64,000 nt of DNA from Larix kaempferi (GCA_027924585.1 BSBM01000826.1:16322001-16386000); one strand, 5' to 3'; counted from the first letter of the stretch, positions 19,560-33,161 are shown. The notes: a model not told the origin generated them from the sequence alone. Program-made: numbers and translations.

Positions 19560-22500
19560 GCGTATTGTGCTTTACTTGCATTAAAACCTTTCTTATTGGC
19601 TAACTGTCATTGTATTTAACAGTGACTTGTCATTTTGCGTTTATTTAGGTGTAAAGTTTTTGACTACTCTGCTTCAAATCCAGTTTAGCATTTGTTGGTA
19701 TAATTTTAAAGTACTCACGCAAATTGTTTTTGATGATTGTGACAAATCATATTTACTAGTCACAAAACTTTACTAAAATATCAAAACATTCATCATTACT
19801 TGGTGATTTTCAAAATTGAGAGATTAGTTGGATTCAAGTTCCAGTCTTGTCTACAGACAAACTTGATTTTAAAAATAATTTATTAATTGTTTATAAAAGG
19901 ATGGATTTATAATGGAAAGAAGATAAATTCTTCGTCGTAATTATAAACCATAAAAATAAATAAATTATTTTTTAACAATTTTTTCAAAAAAATCTATGGT
20001 TAATATAGTTTTTAACCTTTATTTTATTTTGGAATGATCATTTTAATATTTTAATATTTTAATATTTTATTACAATCATTTAAATGGTTGCATCACCTAG
20101 CTTTCCTCGCATGGGTGAAGTACTGACAAAAATTACAATTTTAAGTTTTAAAAAATCATATTTCGATGACTTTAGTAACATGTTATGTGACAGTTCTAAA
20201 ACTTTATATTTAGTTGACTTTTATTCTGTTCCGGTTTAAACAAATTAGAAGTTTACATTGGTTATTTCGATTTCTAAATTATTTTTCAAGTGCTGTGAAA
20301 AAGGAAAATGTTGTAAAACATTTCATACGAAATAATTTAAATTTTTTAACTATAATATTATTAAAAATATATATAATTATATTGTTAATTGTAATTTTTA
20401 AAATTTCTTAATATATTTATGGTTAGAATTATAATTTTTTCATAACGCATGACCTTGTCAGTGTAAGCTCATCAAATAACGAAGTGACCATTGTTATGCA
20501 TCCAAGTTTTAAAATATCACAATATAATAAAGTATATAAATCTATACCCATTTAAATGTGAATATAGAGCACTATTTAATTCAAAGAATATAAGAAGCCC
20601 TTCTAAATACTCTAATATAATTATTTATCCAAATTACAGAATCTTATCTCAATGATAACTATATAGTGAATTTTGTATATACCTTGTAAAAGAAACCGTT
20701 TATACCTTATTCATTCCAACAAAATGCATGGTTGTGGCTCCAATGACAAATATTATTAGTGTAATATCCCTCATTTATCTATATTGTTTTACAACAAAAA
20801 GTGAAAATGTGTTCGCAAGGAGCTCAAGGCAAAGACTCCGTTGGTAAAAACTTTGTAAGTATGGTTGTGATTCCTAAGTTGTATTTTAAATTTGTAGACT
20901 TAGGAGACTGAAGGCTTGACAACTAAACAAAAGGGGCATGGAATCCACTAGGGGGAGAGGATGAATGACTAGGTAACCATGAGTTTGATGACAGGTGTCA
21001 TTTTGGTGCCATGGGCACTTAAAGAAAAAGAAACTATGATGGTAACTAGACGGACACTTAATACAAGCTCATAATTAATATTATGTACTATTGAGTAAAA
21101 TTAAAGAGTTGGTCTAGATATCATTGATATCTTAGCATTGACAAAGGATGCCAAGAAAATATCATTTAAGGAAAATAAGCGAAGTATCATTACTAACTTA
21201 TTAAAAGTATACTATTAATTATTTTACTATGGCATAGCACGCCAATAATAATTACCACAAGTAATTCTACACACTTATGTATGGAAATGAGACAATGGAA
21301 GTGTCATATTATAAACATACATTTATATACACACAAAGGTATTTATGACAAAGTGATTAAATTGGTTTTCTTATATTGAATTTTATAAAGAAGAGAATAA
21401 AATATGCATACTATTATTATTCTATCCAAATGATACAAAAAAACTATATACCTTAAAGAAAAAGGTTGATAACCAGCTTAGTCAAAAGTATAAATGATTT
21501 TATAGTTTAAAAGCTTTTCATCTTAGAAATTTATTCCCAATCAAGAAAAGACAAACAAAGAGACAAATTTTTGTTACTTTAAATATAAAATATGAAAACT
21601 AAAAATCAGCTAAAGAGATTCAATCTCTTTACAAGGGCACAAACAACAAGAAAATGAATCAGCTAGAAAGGCCCGAGGCAAGAACTCCAAGAAGGAACTG
21701 AATTGAGAGATCCTGAGAGGTTAATTGGAATCCCTAGCATGAGTTTATTATCATGGAAGCCATAACAAGAAGTCATTGTGAAGGTTCACCCTTAATCACG
21801 TTCCTTGGTGGATTCCTTCCCAGCTCGGGGGTGGCCTCTCAGCGGAAGGAATATATGCCAGACAGAGAGCCAGTAGGTTGAGTGGAATGTTGTAGTCAAG
21901 CTTTCAGTCGCACAAACCTAATAAATATGGATAAGTATTCTAACCTATGATTTACGGTTCAGTGGTGTTAGTTGTCCTCATATATTATGTAGCTTGATTC
22001 ATATAGCAGGTTGCTTATATTTTTGTTTATTAATTAATGCTATCCTACATATGTATGTTGAGTTTATTCAATTATGTTTGATGTACATTTGACTAACCTA
22101 TTACATCTCTAATAGTTCTTTTGGCCTCTTATGGAAGTGCTATTGAATTTATCCTAATATATTTTGTAGGACTGATATTAATTAAGCTTCAATTGCAAGG
22201 ATATTTAATTCGGTTTATTTGGTTCTCTATTATAAATTGCAAGTTATGAATAGTAGTTGCAGATTAGATTAGGAAAATAACAATTTAGAGTATTTATAAA
22301 TTATGTTTATATAGATCAGACAAGAGTTCTATGGATTTAGAGATGAAATTCGATTGATTTATGATAATTGCATAGCTTATTGTTTATTCTGCAAATTAAA
22401 GTAAATTTATTGGTTTTATTGGTTCATTGTTAGTATTAGCTATATAATACTAGAGTTATTGAGTTATTGATTATTGATTAAATTTCATAGATAGCAATTA

Positions 22501-23370
22501 TTATTTACTTGATTATTAGAGACTAACTATAATTGCAAGGTGTGTTGTTAGCCTTATTAGCATATTTATTATAAGTTATTTAACCTTTCTATATCTGCAG
22601 GGTAAATTATTAATCTTGTTATCAGATCTATTATGAGTGATTTAACCCCCCCCTCTCTCTATATATATGTATATATATTATCATGGACAAACCGAATTTA
22701 TATATAACAAGTAAAATAGCAGCAAAGCTGCTTATACCTGCCTTTTGAAAATAGTTTATAGATAATTTAATTAATAACCATAAAAAAGTAAGTTATAAAA
22801 AATGAAATATATCATATTTAGGAAAAACCAAAAAGTTATAAAATTAGATGAATACAATGTAAGAAAAATCATTTCAAAATTATTGTAATAAAATTTATAA
22901 ATTTGTATAATAAATTTTATTAAAAAGTTAAATTACATAAAATTTAAAATTTATTTCAAAATTATTATTCTAATAAAATTTAAACTTTTATTTTAAAATT
23001 AAATTTATTATAATAAATATTATAAAAATTATAAAAAAATTTCTAATCTTGAAATAAATTTATAAATTATAATAAATTTTATTTGAAAAATATTTTAATA
23101 ATTAAAATTAAAATGTCTAAATTTATATTAAAAAAATTATTAAAAAATTGGCAATAAAATACATTTAAAAAAACAAAACATTACATTGAATTATGAGGAT
23201 TCTAAAATCTCTTCGTCATCCGTGTAATCTCCTCGTTGTGCGTGATGGAATTTTCTCACCGTGTGTGGGAGCAAGTCACTGTACCAAACTTATTCCAATA
23301 TGTGGAAAAGCTGCTGCAGCCATAATAACCTCGCATTAATCACTATTGATTTAAAGCCACTATTAGTTTG
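19560..23370. other. AT-rich spacer with LTR-like debris, no gene seen
   Basis: No supported reading frame. 20505-20690 resembles 31340-31540 (same order of AAAATATCA-AATATA, a GTATA-rich segment, CTCTAA-TAC and TATC-AATGATA-CTATAT blocks), so it is probably a decayed LTR of the same family. 22640-22680 has short (CT) and (TA) runs. 22740-23170 is extremely AT-rich. Confidence 0.4.
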
Positions 23371-23372
23371 AA

Positions 23373-23605
23373 GCCAAAGCAATTATTTTTAAATTTTTAA
23401 TATATTTTAAAATTTTGAGAAATAAACCTTACATCATGGTAAATTAGTTTTGTTATAGATTTTGTCCAATCAGAAATTAGTAATATAAGTTTTATCCAAT
23501 CAGAAATTAAACAAATTTTTTTTTCTTTTTATAATATTTAATTTAATATGTTTATTTCTACAAAACTTTAAAAAACTAGAGGAAAAATTATTTTACACAT
23601 TACAT
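23373..23605. repeat. Small inverted-repeat element (MITE-like hairpin)
   Basis: TTTTAAAATTTTGAGAAATA near 23400 is mirrored by TATTTCTACAAAACTTTAAA near 23552, in inverted orientation, with weaker pairing outside. The core between them contains TTTTATCCAATCAGAAATTA-type sequence twice. No clear target-site duplication was found. Confidence 0.35.
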
Positions 23606-25150
23606 ATTAATTAAAAATCAAATAAAATTAACAACAAACTGATTGCTATATACACTACCTTTGACAAGTATAAAAACACATCAAATAATTACAAGCTTTT
23701 AAACAAAAGCTACCACTTAAATCGAAAGGCATGAAATCCTTTTAACATAAAGCCAACATGTAATACATAAAACAAGATGCTCTTAAAATAAAACAATTAA
23801 AGACCAAAAGAAAAGCTTAGAGCCAACGTAAGCTTTTATCCAAAAATAACTCAAGCATATAAACCTTTATCCAATAGTTTGGAAGGGTGATCGGACTACA
23901 TGCAAGAGGATCGATACGGTGAAGAGTGAAGACAAGTCAACTCAGCAATCGAAGGTTGTAGAGGGAAAATTCATTCAAGGTAAGCCTTCAGCATTTGGCT
24001 TAATGATGATGGTATCTCGACCTCATCATCATGGTGTAAGAATTTAATTACGCAGTCATCATAAATTACTCAAGGAATTCATAAAATCAATTCAGAGTAT
24101 AAATACATCACCTTTAAACATTAAATTAAGATCACGTAAACAGAAGTCGAATTGGCTTGCAATCAGAAATTAATCAAAGGGTTGAAGACCTTACACTCTC
24201 ACTAGCAAATCGAAGAGAAACCCAAGAGAGCCTGAGGTCGAACCTCAAGGCGTCCAGCTGGGGTAAACACATAGCCATGAGGGAAGCGTGGGTTGTTCTA
24301 TACAGTCAAGGAATTTTAATAAAGACATTAATACACCGTCTAGATATACAAGAGCAAACCACTAACCTAGGATTGAATCCCATAGGTTATAAAATCATGA
24401 TATTATTTATAAACTATGCATAACATATTTAACTTAGGAATTGTAAAATATAATGTACATAAAAATTATATACAGAATGTTTAATGTTCTCAATACAAAC
24501 CTACGCCCTGTAGAGGAAAACTATGTATAAACCCAAGAGTATGCAAAATGTAAAGATTATGTTTCCATTAAAACACTGTAACATATTTAATCCCTGGTCA
24601 ATACAAGATAATGCAATAGAGGGCGATTCGACCCAAGGTCGATAGACATGATAGTAAAAATATAAATTGCTATTATGGTCAATAGTGGCAGAACGCCCTA
24701 ACAAGCGTGGGAAGAATTACATCATTAACCATTAGAATCAAACAACAATGGAGCCATAATGTTTATGGCAACATAGCCCTTCACCTTGTATTTTCAAAGA
24801 GAAAGCCAGCCTTGAGAGAGGACTGTGGACATGGTGCCATGAGTTTACCAGGTTGAGTTCAATTGAATCACAACTTCACAAGCCTCATTCTACCCATCTG
24901 TTAGTACTAATCCTCGGCATGATCAGCCAAAGGCAGCTCTAGTATACACCAAGCTAAGAAAGACCTTAGAGTGAAAGTCTGGAACAGTAATGGCGCATAC
25001 AAAGTTGAAGACAGTCACACCATGGCGACAATGAGATGCAGCTGAAGCTCAGAAGAAGGGCTATTCCCAAATTAGCAGTGGATGGTGCAGTCAGGACCCC
25101 CAAATGCTTGGCATTTACCTAGCTCAGATCACCCCTGATGAAAAACCACC
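23606..25150. other. Spacer, no gene supported
   Basis: The plus frame 24157-24423 (88 codons; QRVEDLTLSLANRRETQ) has a coiled-coil-like look but no family match that I know. Otherwise closed in all frames. Confidence 0.35.
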
Positions 25151-25815
25151 ATGAACACATGGCAGCTTCAAAGTAGCTCAGATCCTTGAAGGCGGTCTGG
25201 TTAAAACCATTTTTTTTAAAGTCCTAAAAGCATCCAAGGTTTGTCACCATGGTTTATAATCACACAAATGTTGAAGTGTCTAAAAGTTTCCAAGACAGGT
25301 GGGCCCACTGGATAAAGCTGCGTTGGAGGATTGCAAGTCTCGAGGAAGTAATCCTAAGTAGCATCGATGGATACCCATGCTTCAGGATAATAAAATTGCT
25401 CGGAGTTTAATACTCCCAACACGTCCATGGAACAAAACCGCTACCTCCACATGGCAGCTCCAGGATTTTTGCAGGGCCCTAAAAGTGATTTGTCCGAACC
25501 ACCTTTTCAGGGCCCTGAAACCGCTAAAGTCACCATGGTGGTTTTTAGGCCATAGATCGCCAGACAGATAGGCTGTGTGAAAAAGGGACCCACTCTCAAA
25601 AGTTGCGCCCACCTGGCATAGATCTCGAGAAAGACTTATCAGAAGATCGACGATCACCTAAGCTTCAGTGTGATAAAATTGATTGGTATTTAACTCTCAC
25701 AATACGTTCCTAGAACAAAAACTGCTGCTTCCACATGGCAGCTCCAGGATTGTTAGAGGCCTAAAATGGTCTCTCTAAACTACTTTTTGGGGGTCCTGAA
25801 ACCGCTTGTGGTTTT
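25150..25815. repeat. Degenerate tandem repeat of about 285 bp, three units
   Basis: CATGGCAGCT followed by a CCTAAAA segment, GGGCCCTGAAACCGCT-type sequence and a GGTTTTT segment recurs with the CATGGCA at 25159, 25450 and 25733, spaced 291 and 283 bases. The second and third units align best. No reading frame persists across units. Confidence 0.55.
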
Positions 25816-26039
25816 TGACATACGACTCCTCGATGCACTTTATTCTCTACATGGTTAAAGGAGCTTCCTCCAAACGGTCTTGTTAGCCTCCGCCGCCGGT
25901 TTGAAGCAACGTCTCTTGACACTCATTACTGCCACCGTCATCGTACAAAGAGCAGTCTTCTCCCAGCACGCAAAATCCCGATGAGTGGTTGGGTAATCAT
26001 TACCCAAGGACAACACGATTTTCAAGGAGCGAGCAGGTG

Positions 26040-26052
26040 AGGCTATAAATAC
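26040..26052 (+). promoter_or_regulatory. TATA-box-like sequence
   Basis: GAGGCTATAAATACTC matches a strong plant TATA box. About 30-40 bases downstream come short ATG-led frames, but no supported gene, so it may be the promoter of a decayed LTR. Confidence 0.35.
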
Positions 26053-26080
26053 TCAAGCATTTGCATACTTTGAAGTCATG

Positions 26081-26600
26081 GAGTTCTCAATCATCATGGG
26101 TCCAGAGCGCAAAGCTTAATGCGTGAGTCTACTAGAGCTATCAAGTTAAGCAGCGAGGATATGTGGTTTTGATGGTGCATTTTATCTCCAGCGAAAGCAC
26201 ACAAGGAGCATTGAGGGCATGGATGACCAGCGTTCACGAGCAGCCCGTAGATGCACATTCGCAGACATTCAGGTGGGAAAAGTTTGAGGTCTCAACCGAG
26301 ATGTCTAAGGAAACTTCAGTGGTTGAAAAGGAAATAGGCCTTCTGAATGCAGAAGAATACAAGGCAGGGGCGTGTCGGTCCCAGCAAAGGATGGTCAAAT
26401 TATGAAGTGGATGTACCTGAATGCTTCAGATTGTTGATAAAGAGATCAGGTCCTGTTTCACAACTCAGTGACGTCGATAAAATTTTGCCCCGTCGAAAAC
26501 AAGGTTCGAGAGCAAAAGGCTTGGATGGGGTTGAAGGGATAGATGATGAAGGTTTTGTTAGCAACACATGACAGTTAAGTGGCTGCATCAGGATCTCCAT
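26081..26600 (+). other. Unassigned frames downstream of the TATA-like site
   Basis: Two overlapping plus frames (26163-26405 and 26347-26571) of 80 and 74 codons follow the TATA-like site. Their composition is charged and protein-like (VEKEIGLLNAEEYKAG; CFRLLIKRSGPVSQLSDV), but I recognise no domain. They could be one frame broken by an indel near 26380. Confidence 0.2.
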
Positions 26601-27430
26601 GATGCCAAAAAGTTTGTCCTATGGATATCAAGCTCATAACATCCCTAAAAGTAGAGAAGCGTTGCTAATAATACGAGGTCTCCTTTGATCAGTAGGGGTT
26701 TTTCCATTCTGCAAAACGTTATGCTTCACCAGCTTAATGGTCTCTAGTCGCAATCATAGATATCAATAGTAGTCAGTATGACTGTTTTTTGTAACAAACT
26801 CTGTTGGGAAGTACAAACAGAAATTGCATAAGCCATTGGGCTATAAAAAACTCTTTGTAACAACTTATTTTCTAAAATCCTGTGAAGGATATATATAGTA
26901 GAATAGGAAATGGCCAATGGTCAGCTCTTTTTGTAAGAAGTGTAACTTCTGATATTTTGTAGTCCGATCAATATATAAAGAAGAACATCAATTTTTTCCC
27001 GATCTTGGAGTTTTATGGATTCAAACTTTTGATATGTCCAGTTAGTATTCTTTTCTCCTGTTAATTCATCTCGGTCATATTGCTCATGATTTATGAATTT
27101 CATTTTGTTTTCAATACGAGTGCCACAAGCTTAAAATTGTTGTTCCTAGGATGATTATAGCGTGAAGTATTCATGTTTGGTTATCTGGGAATAATATCCT
27201 CATATTGTTCAAGTTTAGTTCTGTAATCATTTTTGTTACAACTATTGAATTCCTCTCTTAGGATCAGTACGTTATTCTGAAACATAAAATAAAGATTTAC
27301 TCTCTGCAGTACCTTTGTTTTGTGCCATTCTGTTAACACCAATTCATTCAAATTCTTTTAATTGGCATATTGAAATACTGCCCACATTATTCCAAGATTG
27401 GATATATGTTTTATCTTATGGTCAATGTGA
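26601..27430. other. Spacer, nothing supported
   Basis: AT-rich on both strands with no frame, repeat or element end that I can support. Confidence 0.4.
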
Positions 27431-27454
27431 TTTTGGCTAAGCAAAAGAACACAA

Positions 27455-27723
27455 CAACTTTTATTGATGCCCAGGCATAGTTCTAAAAGCATCCTTAGAA
27501 CGTCTCTGGGACTAATACCATCGTAGATCCTGTTACAAACCAAAACAAACAAGTCAATACAGTACATGTATCATGTAATACTGGAACTAAATAACTAGGA
27601 AACTCAAACATTCCATATATTCTTACCTTGCTACAGGACAACCATACGTTGAAACCATTGGATCCAACTAGGCGATGTAAACCCCATCCTCTAGGAAGAT
27701 AAGAACCAGATACCTCTTCCTCA
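27455..27723 (-). pseudogene. Two exon-like segments of an unknown gene's 3' end
   Basis: On the minus strand a 97-nt segment (27723-27627) is bounded by a T-rich acceptor ending TTGGTTGCAG and a donor GTAAGAAT. It encodes EEEVSGSYLPRGWGLHRLVG and FNVWLSC. A 97-nt intron-like stretch follows, with acceptor TTTGTAACAG. The next segment starts at 27529, reads DLRWY and stops at 27512, and an AATAAA lies at 27465-27460. Splice signals, phase, stop and polyadenylation signal agree with the last two exons of a gene. I do not recognise the protein, and no upstream exon was found, so a fragment is more likely than a whole gene. Confidence 0.3.
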
Positions 27724-27729
27724 CTGCAA

Positions 27730-29000
27730 CCAAGATGGATATATAAAAATATTGAGCTTGAAACCACTCTGAAATTGAGTCGGTGACCTGAGAATAGCCT
27801 TGTGACCTAAGGGTGAATGGAAGGGATGAAACCCTAGGAAAAATGAGGTCTCACGACTCAGCCTCAACACAATGAGAAATGAATACCCTAGAATCGATAG
27901 GGTTAACCTCTTAGATGGATTGTATAGTCGTGTAATAAGTTATCCTACCATCGTATAGTTTTGTGGTAGCTAGGAGACTGAGCCTTCACCTAAAGCATTT
28001 AATCCATGTGCATTGGCGGCTGTTTGGAAATTCCTCCATAGTATTTCAACTTAGGTTATAAACTTCATGCCATGTTTAAATGGATCACATCCCAAAGTGT
28101 TCACAAAGGGTTCGCGCCATAGTGGTACACAGAGCATAGAATTTGAAACAAGGTTGTAATACCTTGTGTAAATAAGACATGTGAAACATGGATATTTGAA
28201 CCAAGGTTTTTAACACCTAGTTAAGTGTAATTTGAATTGCCTCAATTGGTAATATGTCAAGGCTTGAACCTTGTGTAACATGTCAAGCTTGAACTTTGTA
28301 AGTTGTAAATGGTAGCAAGCTTAGATAAAGAACGATGAGATATCTGCAATCAATAAATAGCAATGCATTAGCATATATGCTAAGAAAGTATTGGCTAAGA
28401 GGCCACGACCTCGCTAAGGCCAACTTCACTTAGTAAAATCTATGCCTATAGTAACAACTAAAAGAATGCTTAAGTAAATATAAAAGCATGTGTAAAAATA
28501 ATCAACAGAATACATGTTCACAAGTGTATATGAAACTATCTAAATAAATACAGTGGAGTATTATGGAAAAGGTCTAACATAGTACATGTAAATAAATATT
28601 GAAAACAAAATGTCTTGGATTAAAGATAGACCAAGAACTACATTATGTGACAAGATGCATATAAATACATATAAGATGGTAGTAATATAGTCATCGAAGT
28701 AAACATACATAAGTGTATGAGCTATCCAAAGTAATAGTAATGTTCAAACAGTCAAGCAAGGACTGTAATTAATTGTAATAATAATTATTAATAAGACAGT
28801 CAAGCGACGTCAAAACAGTCAAGGTTTACGCCTGCTATAGCTAAATAATTCTTTTTTATTGTGGTATTTTGATGTCATTACAATTAGAGAATTCTTTTAA
28901 GTGTCAAAACTAGACACAAAATACCCATCCAATTTTTTCAAAGTCTTGAAATTGTTTCCCTTCACATTGTTGGTTTTATAGCCTGGCTAGGGGGTGGCAT
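27730..29000. other. Spacer, no gene seen
   Basis: No long frame or recognisable element ends. Several local phrases recur loosely (AACCTTGTGTAA, GTCAAGC), without a clear period. Confidence 0.35.
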
Positions 29001-29599
29001 CGACAAATGACTACGTATGGTTGGTTGGAAAATTGCTCACACTTGCTGAGTTGCTTGGATCAAATTGTTGATAAGACAAGTATTATATTTGGAAATATTT
29101 TTTAGCTTTGAATATAAAGATGTTTTACTTCTGAGTAATTTCATATTCTCACTAATTGCACATGTAAGCCTTTTATTAGGTCGATCCCTTTTACATATAC
29201 ATTTACACCGTTATATATACAATTATTCCCATATATGTATCCCTTTGGTTCATAGAGGATTTCCTTATATTACAACTCTCTTGTTTCCAATGAGGATGAC
29301 CCATCTATTCAAATTTAATTATTTTCAGTCTTAATCCTTGAGAGTTTATTGTTGCATTATTTTCTTTCCTTTGACTCCATGTGTTGTTGTTGTGACTTTT
29401 CTAATTTGTTGTAGTAGTGTTGATCTTTGTTAATACCTTGTCAATAATGGTTCTATAATTCCCTATTCCATGAATATTGTTAATTATTCCATCTTCTTCC
29501 TTGACAGTGTCAATGTTTATCTTCTTGTCTTTCTTGGAAACTTTATTGGAAATGAGGGTGTCGATATGATTTCACCTTTGATGGTATCAATTATTATGC

Positions 29600-30550
29600 A
29601 CGCCCATGTTATGCGTTTCTTTTAAAATATAATGACATCCTCTATCCTCTATTTTTTTTATTTTTTATTACTCTAGCCTTTGAGATAATACCATCATATT
29701 TGACACGTATATTCTCAAGCTATAGCTTAACTTCTATGGTGTCCTTCTTGAATATTGTCTTATTTCTCATTTTGAAGTTGAAATGTGATTTCATCCATCA
29801 AATTCTTGTGTCCTTCTTCAATTCTAATTTCCATTTAAAAAAAAAACTTATCAGTGTTTAGGGCTCCTTCAATCTTCTTGCAAATTTGCAAATGTTATGT
29901 GTAAATTCTTTAAAAGAGCATGATAAACTAGGATACACACAAGGTATAAATGTGGGGCACAACACCCAAATAAATAAAAGAGACAAGTGACACAATAAAT
30001 CAAATAATATGAGATCCTCCTGCAAATACCCCAATACATTCTTATGTCCAAATCACATGTTCCTAATTATGCTTATGCAACCTTTTGATTTTTATTTTTT
30101 TTCAATTCTTCATTTTCTTCATCATTTTCCCACTTTCCTTTGCTAATATATTCTTGTTTTTATTTATTAACCTTCATAATGAGTGCCTCATTAAAGTTTT
30201 TATTTTGATTTTGACACCTCATCACCCTTCTTCTTGATCCCTTCTTTTAATTCATTATTATATTTCCATATTTGGAAATTTATTTATTATCTTCATTGAA
30301 TTCATCTTTAATTGTATGCATCTATTTCATATTTTTCTCTTGGATCCTTCTATTTGAGAATATTTCTTCAAATACTTTCATGTGTTGTTTTGTCTAGTAG
30401 CTTCATTAGGACTTTTCTTCCACTTAGATGGACCACCCTGAAAAAAAAAAAACCTACCCCATAAGGAGTCATACAAGTTTCCTTTACCATCCTTAACCAG
30501 TCCAAGGAATTGATTTCATCATTATCTTCATCTCCCCTAAATGTAAGCAT
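29600..30550 (-). pseudogene. Gag-like relic
   Basis: From 30550 the frame reads TFRGDEDNDEINSLDWLRMV, a charged-loop plus W-L-R pattern like the start of plant retrotransposon gag domains. It then decays through many stops, with coiled-coil-like remnants (KKKGDEVSKSK near 30195). No zinc knuckle was found. Family assignment is inference from pattern and from the PBS-like site upstream. Confidence 0.35.
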
Positions 30551-31331
30551 TGGAATTGGTTTTGAATTAGGGTCTAACCCAAAAATATTAGGTTATAAAT
30601 CCCTAACCTTCAATATTTATTCAATTAGTTAGGATCATTTTTCCAATGTTTTCCCTACGTTTCTTATTTCTAGTAGCTTTTGAATCACCTTGATCAATAT
30701 TATCAGTCAAAAGTTACACTAATTTTATGTTAGCGTACCTTTTAAAACCTTGATTTGGAAATTATCCTGCTAATTGACCTTGCGCTTAATGTAACTCTGA
30801 AATTTATTCATCTTAAGTCTGGATTTTGGCTTGTAGTAGTTTATTATGTATTCTCTAAAATGTCATAGGGTTGACCAAATTTTGATGTGTTAAAATAATG
30901 TTATGGTAATTTTCCTAAAACTTGTTGATTTTATCCCTTTCAAGAATGCAAACTTGTACAACCTACCATGTGTCCAATTTTTTAGATTTGCTTCTAAAAC
31001 ATAGACATGAAACACTATGGTTTGTATCATTTCTAATACATCTAGTGGAACTCAATTTTGATCTCTCTAACTTAAGATCTGATTGTTTGATCGAGAACAC
31101 TTGTTTGAGACTAGTTTCAGGATTGGTAAAAACCCTAATTGCCACAACCTATAACTATAAAATTATATCAAATCATAATCTTAAATTTTGACATATTGTA
31201 CTTCACTATGTTCTCTCGGCACTCTAAAAACTTCATTTTCTAAAACTTCTTTGGAAAAAAGTTAGAGCAAAAATTATAGGATTGACTCATTTTCAAAGAG
31301 CCAATCACTGAATATAAGCTTTGATATCAAA

Positions 31332-31690
31332 TGTTACATACCTAAACCTTAAAATATCATAATATAGCATAGTAAACAAAATGTACAACAAATATGAGTG
31401 TCGATCACCACTCTAAAATATATAAGATAGATTATTTACATGATAACTCTTTAAAGAATATAATAACACCCTCTAAACACCCTAACACATTCATATATCC
31501 AAATCACATGTTTTATATCAATGATAGCTATATTTCCCTCTATATATACATACTTTTACTCATGTACATGTGGACATTTTATTAGTCCAACCACTAGTAC
31601 GTACACATTCACTCCATTATATATACATTTACCCCCATATATGTCTCCCTTGGAGTCATACCAAGTATTTTGAAAATCTATAATAACTTG
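31332..31690 (-). repeat. Putative LTR; a diverged copy lies at 20505-20690
   Basis: The plus-strand end reads TGTTACATACC next to the PBS-like site at 31316-31331. The body resembles 20505-20690, and its far end resembles 29190-29276. The outer border near 31690 is not fixed. Confidence 0.35.
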
Positions 31691-32455
31691 CCTGAACTAT
31701 TGTCTTCACCCTACTGGCTACAAGTGATTTCTATTCAAGAAACCAAAGATGTGGAGAGGATAGATAGTGTGGACAGCACTGGTAGTTATTTAGTAAGATT
31801 TAATTTATGAGAAATGTGCAAGTTTCAAAAAGAGATGAATGCTCAAGATTGTATGCAATAAGGAGAAATTAAAGCAAGAAAAAAATCCATTGACAAGTGG
31901 AGTTGCAACTAGTAAAATATTAAACAAATGAAGTTTGTGAATTGAGTGTGAATAATGAGCTACATAATTTGAGAATGGATGTTAAGACTTGGTTCAAGAG
32001 AAGAACCATTTGCATGCTTTAAGGAGCATTATGATGCAAAAGGTGCATTTTAAATGCCAATGCACATAGTATTTATCAAAGGAATGTATATTGTAAGTGA
32101 ATAAAAAGGGTATATTGTTGAAGAAGAATGAATTGTTAGTCATATCCAAAAAGGTAGCTGAGAGGGTTTCATAAGCTAATATGATCAATTTTTTGAGTTT
32201 GGAATACTTAGACGAAAACTATGGTGCCTAACAAAATGCAAATGTTGGAGTGGTGTGAAAATTTTATGTTACTAAAGAATGTAAAGGAATAAGAAAATAA
32301 GAGTTGTTCAAATGCGTTAAAAGACCATGCAAGTAAGAGAATAAGATAAAGAGGAAGAGGAAAACATTGTAGAGCTAGTATAACTCTTTCTCTAATTGGT
32401 AGGACAACAAATTGAGGAAAGCAATAAAAATAATGCCAGTATGTTACGATATTTC
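31691..32455. other. Spacer before the copia relic, no gene seen
   Basis: Short closed frames only. It may include decayed 5' sequence of the copia relic that follows, but I cannot align it. Confidence 0.3.
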
Positions 32456-32569
32456 ATAATTGGATGTGTCATCTTCTTTGCATGGAAATCGATGGTATAG
32501 TCATTGATCGACTAGGTTGAAAACAATTGATAGAAGTTAAGTTAGAATAGATAAGATAGAAGAACATGG

Positions 32570-33161
32570 AAGGATCGACCCACGATGCCTTGATGGTGAG
32601 AGGTTAATCAATCGAAAGAGGAAAAGGTAAATCCTCTGGTAGAAACTCAAAGTCAAGGGGTAGATCTAAGACTAGCTCTATATCACCAAGTTAGTTGATG
32701 AGAAGATGTTGGCAATGCGATAAACATGGGAATTATAAAAGAGACTACAAGTCAGGAGGATTCAAGAAGAGCAAAGGATCTGAGGAAGCACAATCACCTG
32801 AAGGTAATCCTTCCCAAGATGAAAAAGGAGATGTGTATTTGGATTTGACAAGTACACAATTAGATTGTAACTGTTGGTTCATCGACTCTAGTGCATTGTA
32901 TCATATGACATCACAGAAAGAGTGTTTCTACACATATGAGAAATACGATGGTGGTGATGTTCTTCTAGGATATGATTGATTGACCAAGATTGTCGAACAA
33001 GGTAAATTTTGAATGATAGTAAAATATGTAAGGATAGGAACTTTTCCATGGGTGTTGCATATTCTAGGTTTGGATTGAAACTTGATATTTTCCAGTAAGA
33101 TCAGAAATGCAAGTGTGTAGTCTATATTTGAGAAATATTTTTGTAAAATGGTGCGAGGAGC
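32570..33161 (+). pseudogene. Copia gag zinc knuckle, protease and linker
   Basis: CWQCDKHGNYKRDYK at 32707 is a CCHC knuckle whose last cysteine is lost. WFIDSSALYHMTSQKE near 32877 is the protease active site, with DSSA in place of D[S/T]GA. The frame then continues through stops up to CKMVRGAMV at 33161, exactly where the hAT-type element is inserted, and resumes in frame at 34254. Confidence 0.75.

Larger units (their letters stand above)
29000..31690 (-). mobile_element. Heavily decayed LTR retrotransposon
   Basis: On the minus strand a putative 5' LTR (31690-31332) ends TATGTAACA and is followed by TTTGATATCAAAGCTTA, a mutated form of the tRNA-iMet PBS TGGTATCAGAGC. Downstream a gag-like frame with many stops runs from 30550 to about 29600. 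Sequence at 29160-29276 resembles part of the LTR and may be the truncated 3' LTR. Borders are uncertain. Confidence 0.4.

Noticed and set aside
22740-23170. Extremely AT-rich block as a matrix-attachment region
   Set aside because: Base composition alone does not support a specific function; no distinguishing motif seen.
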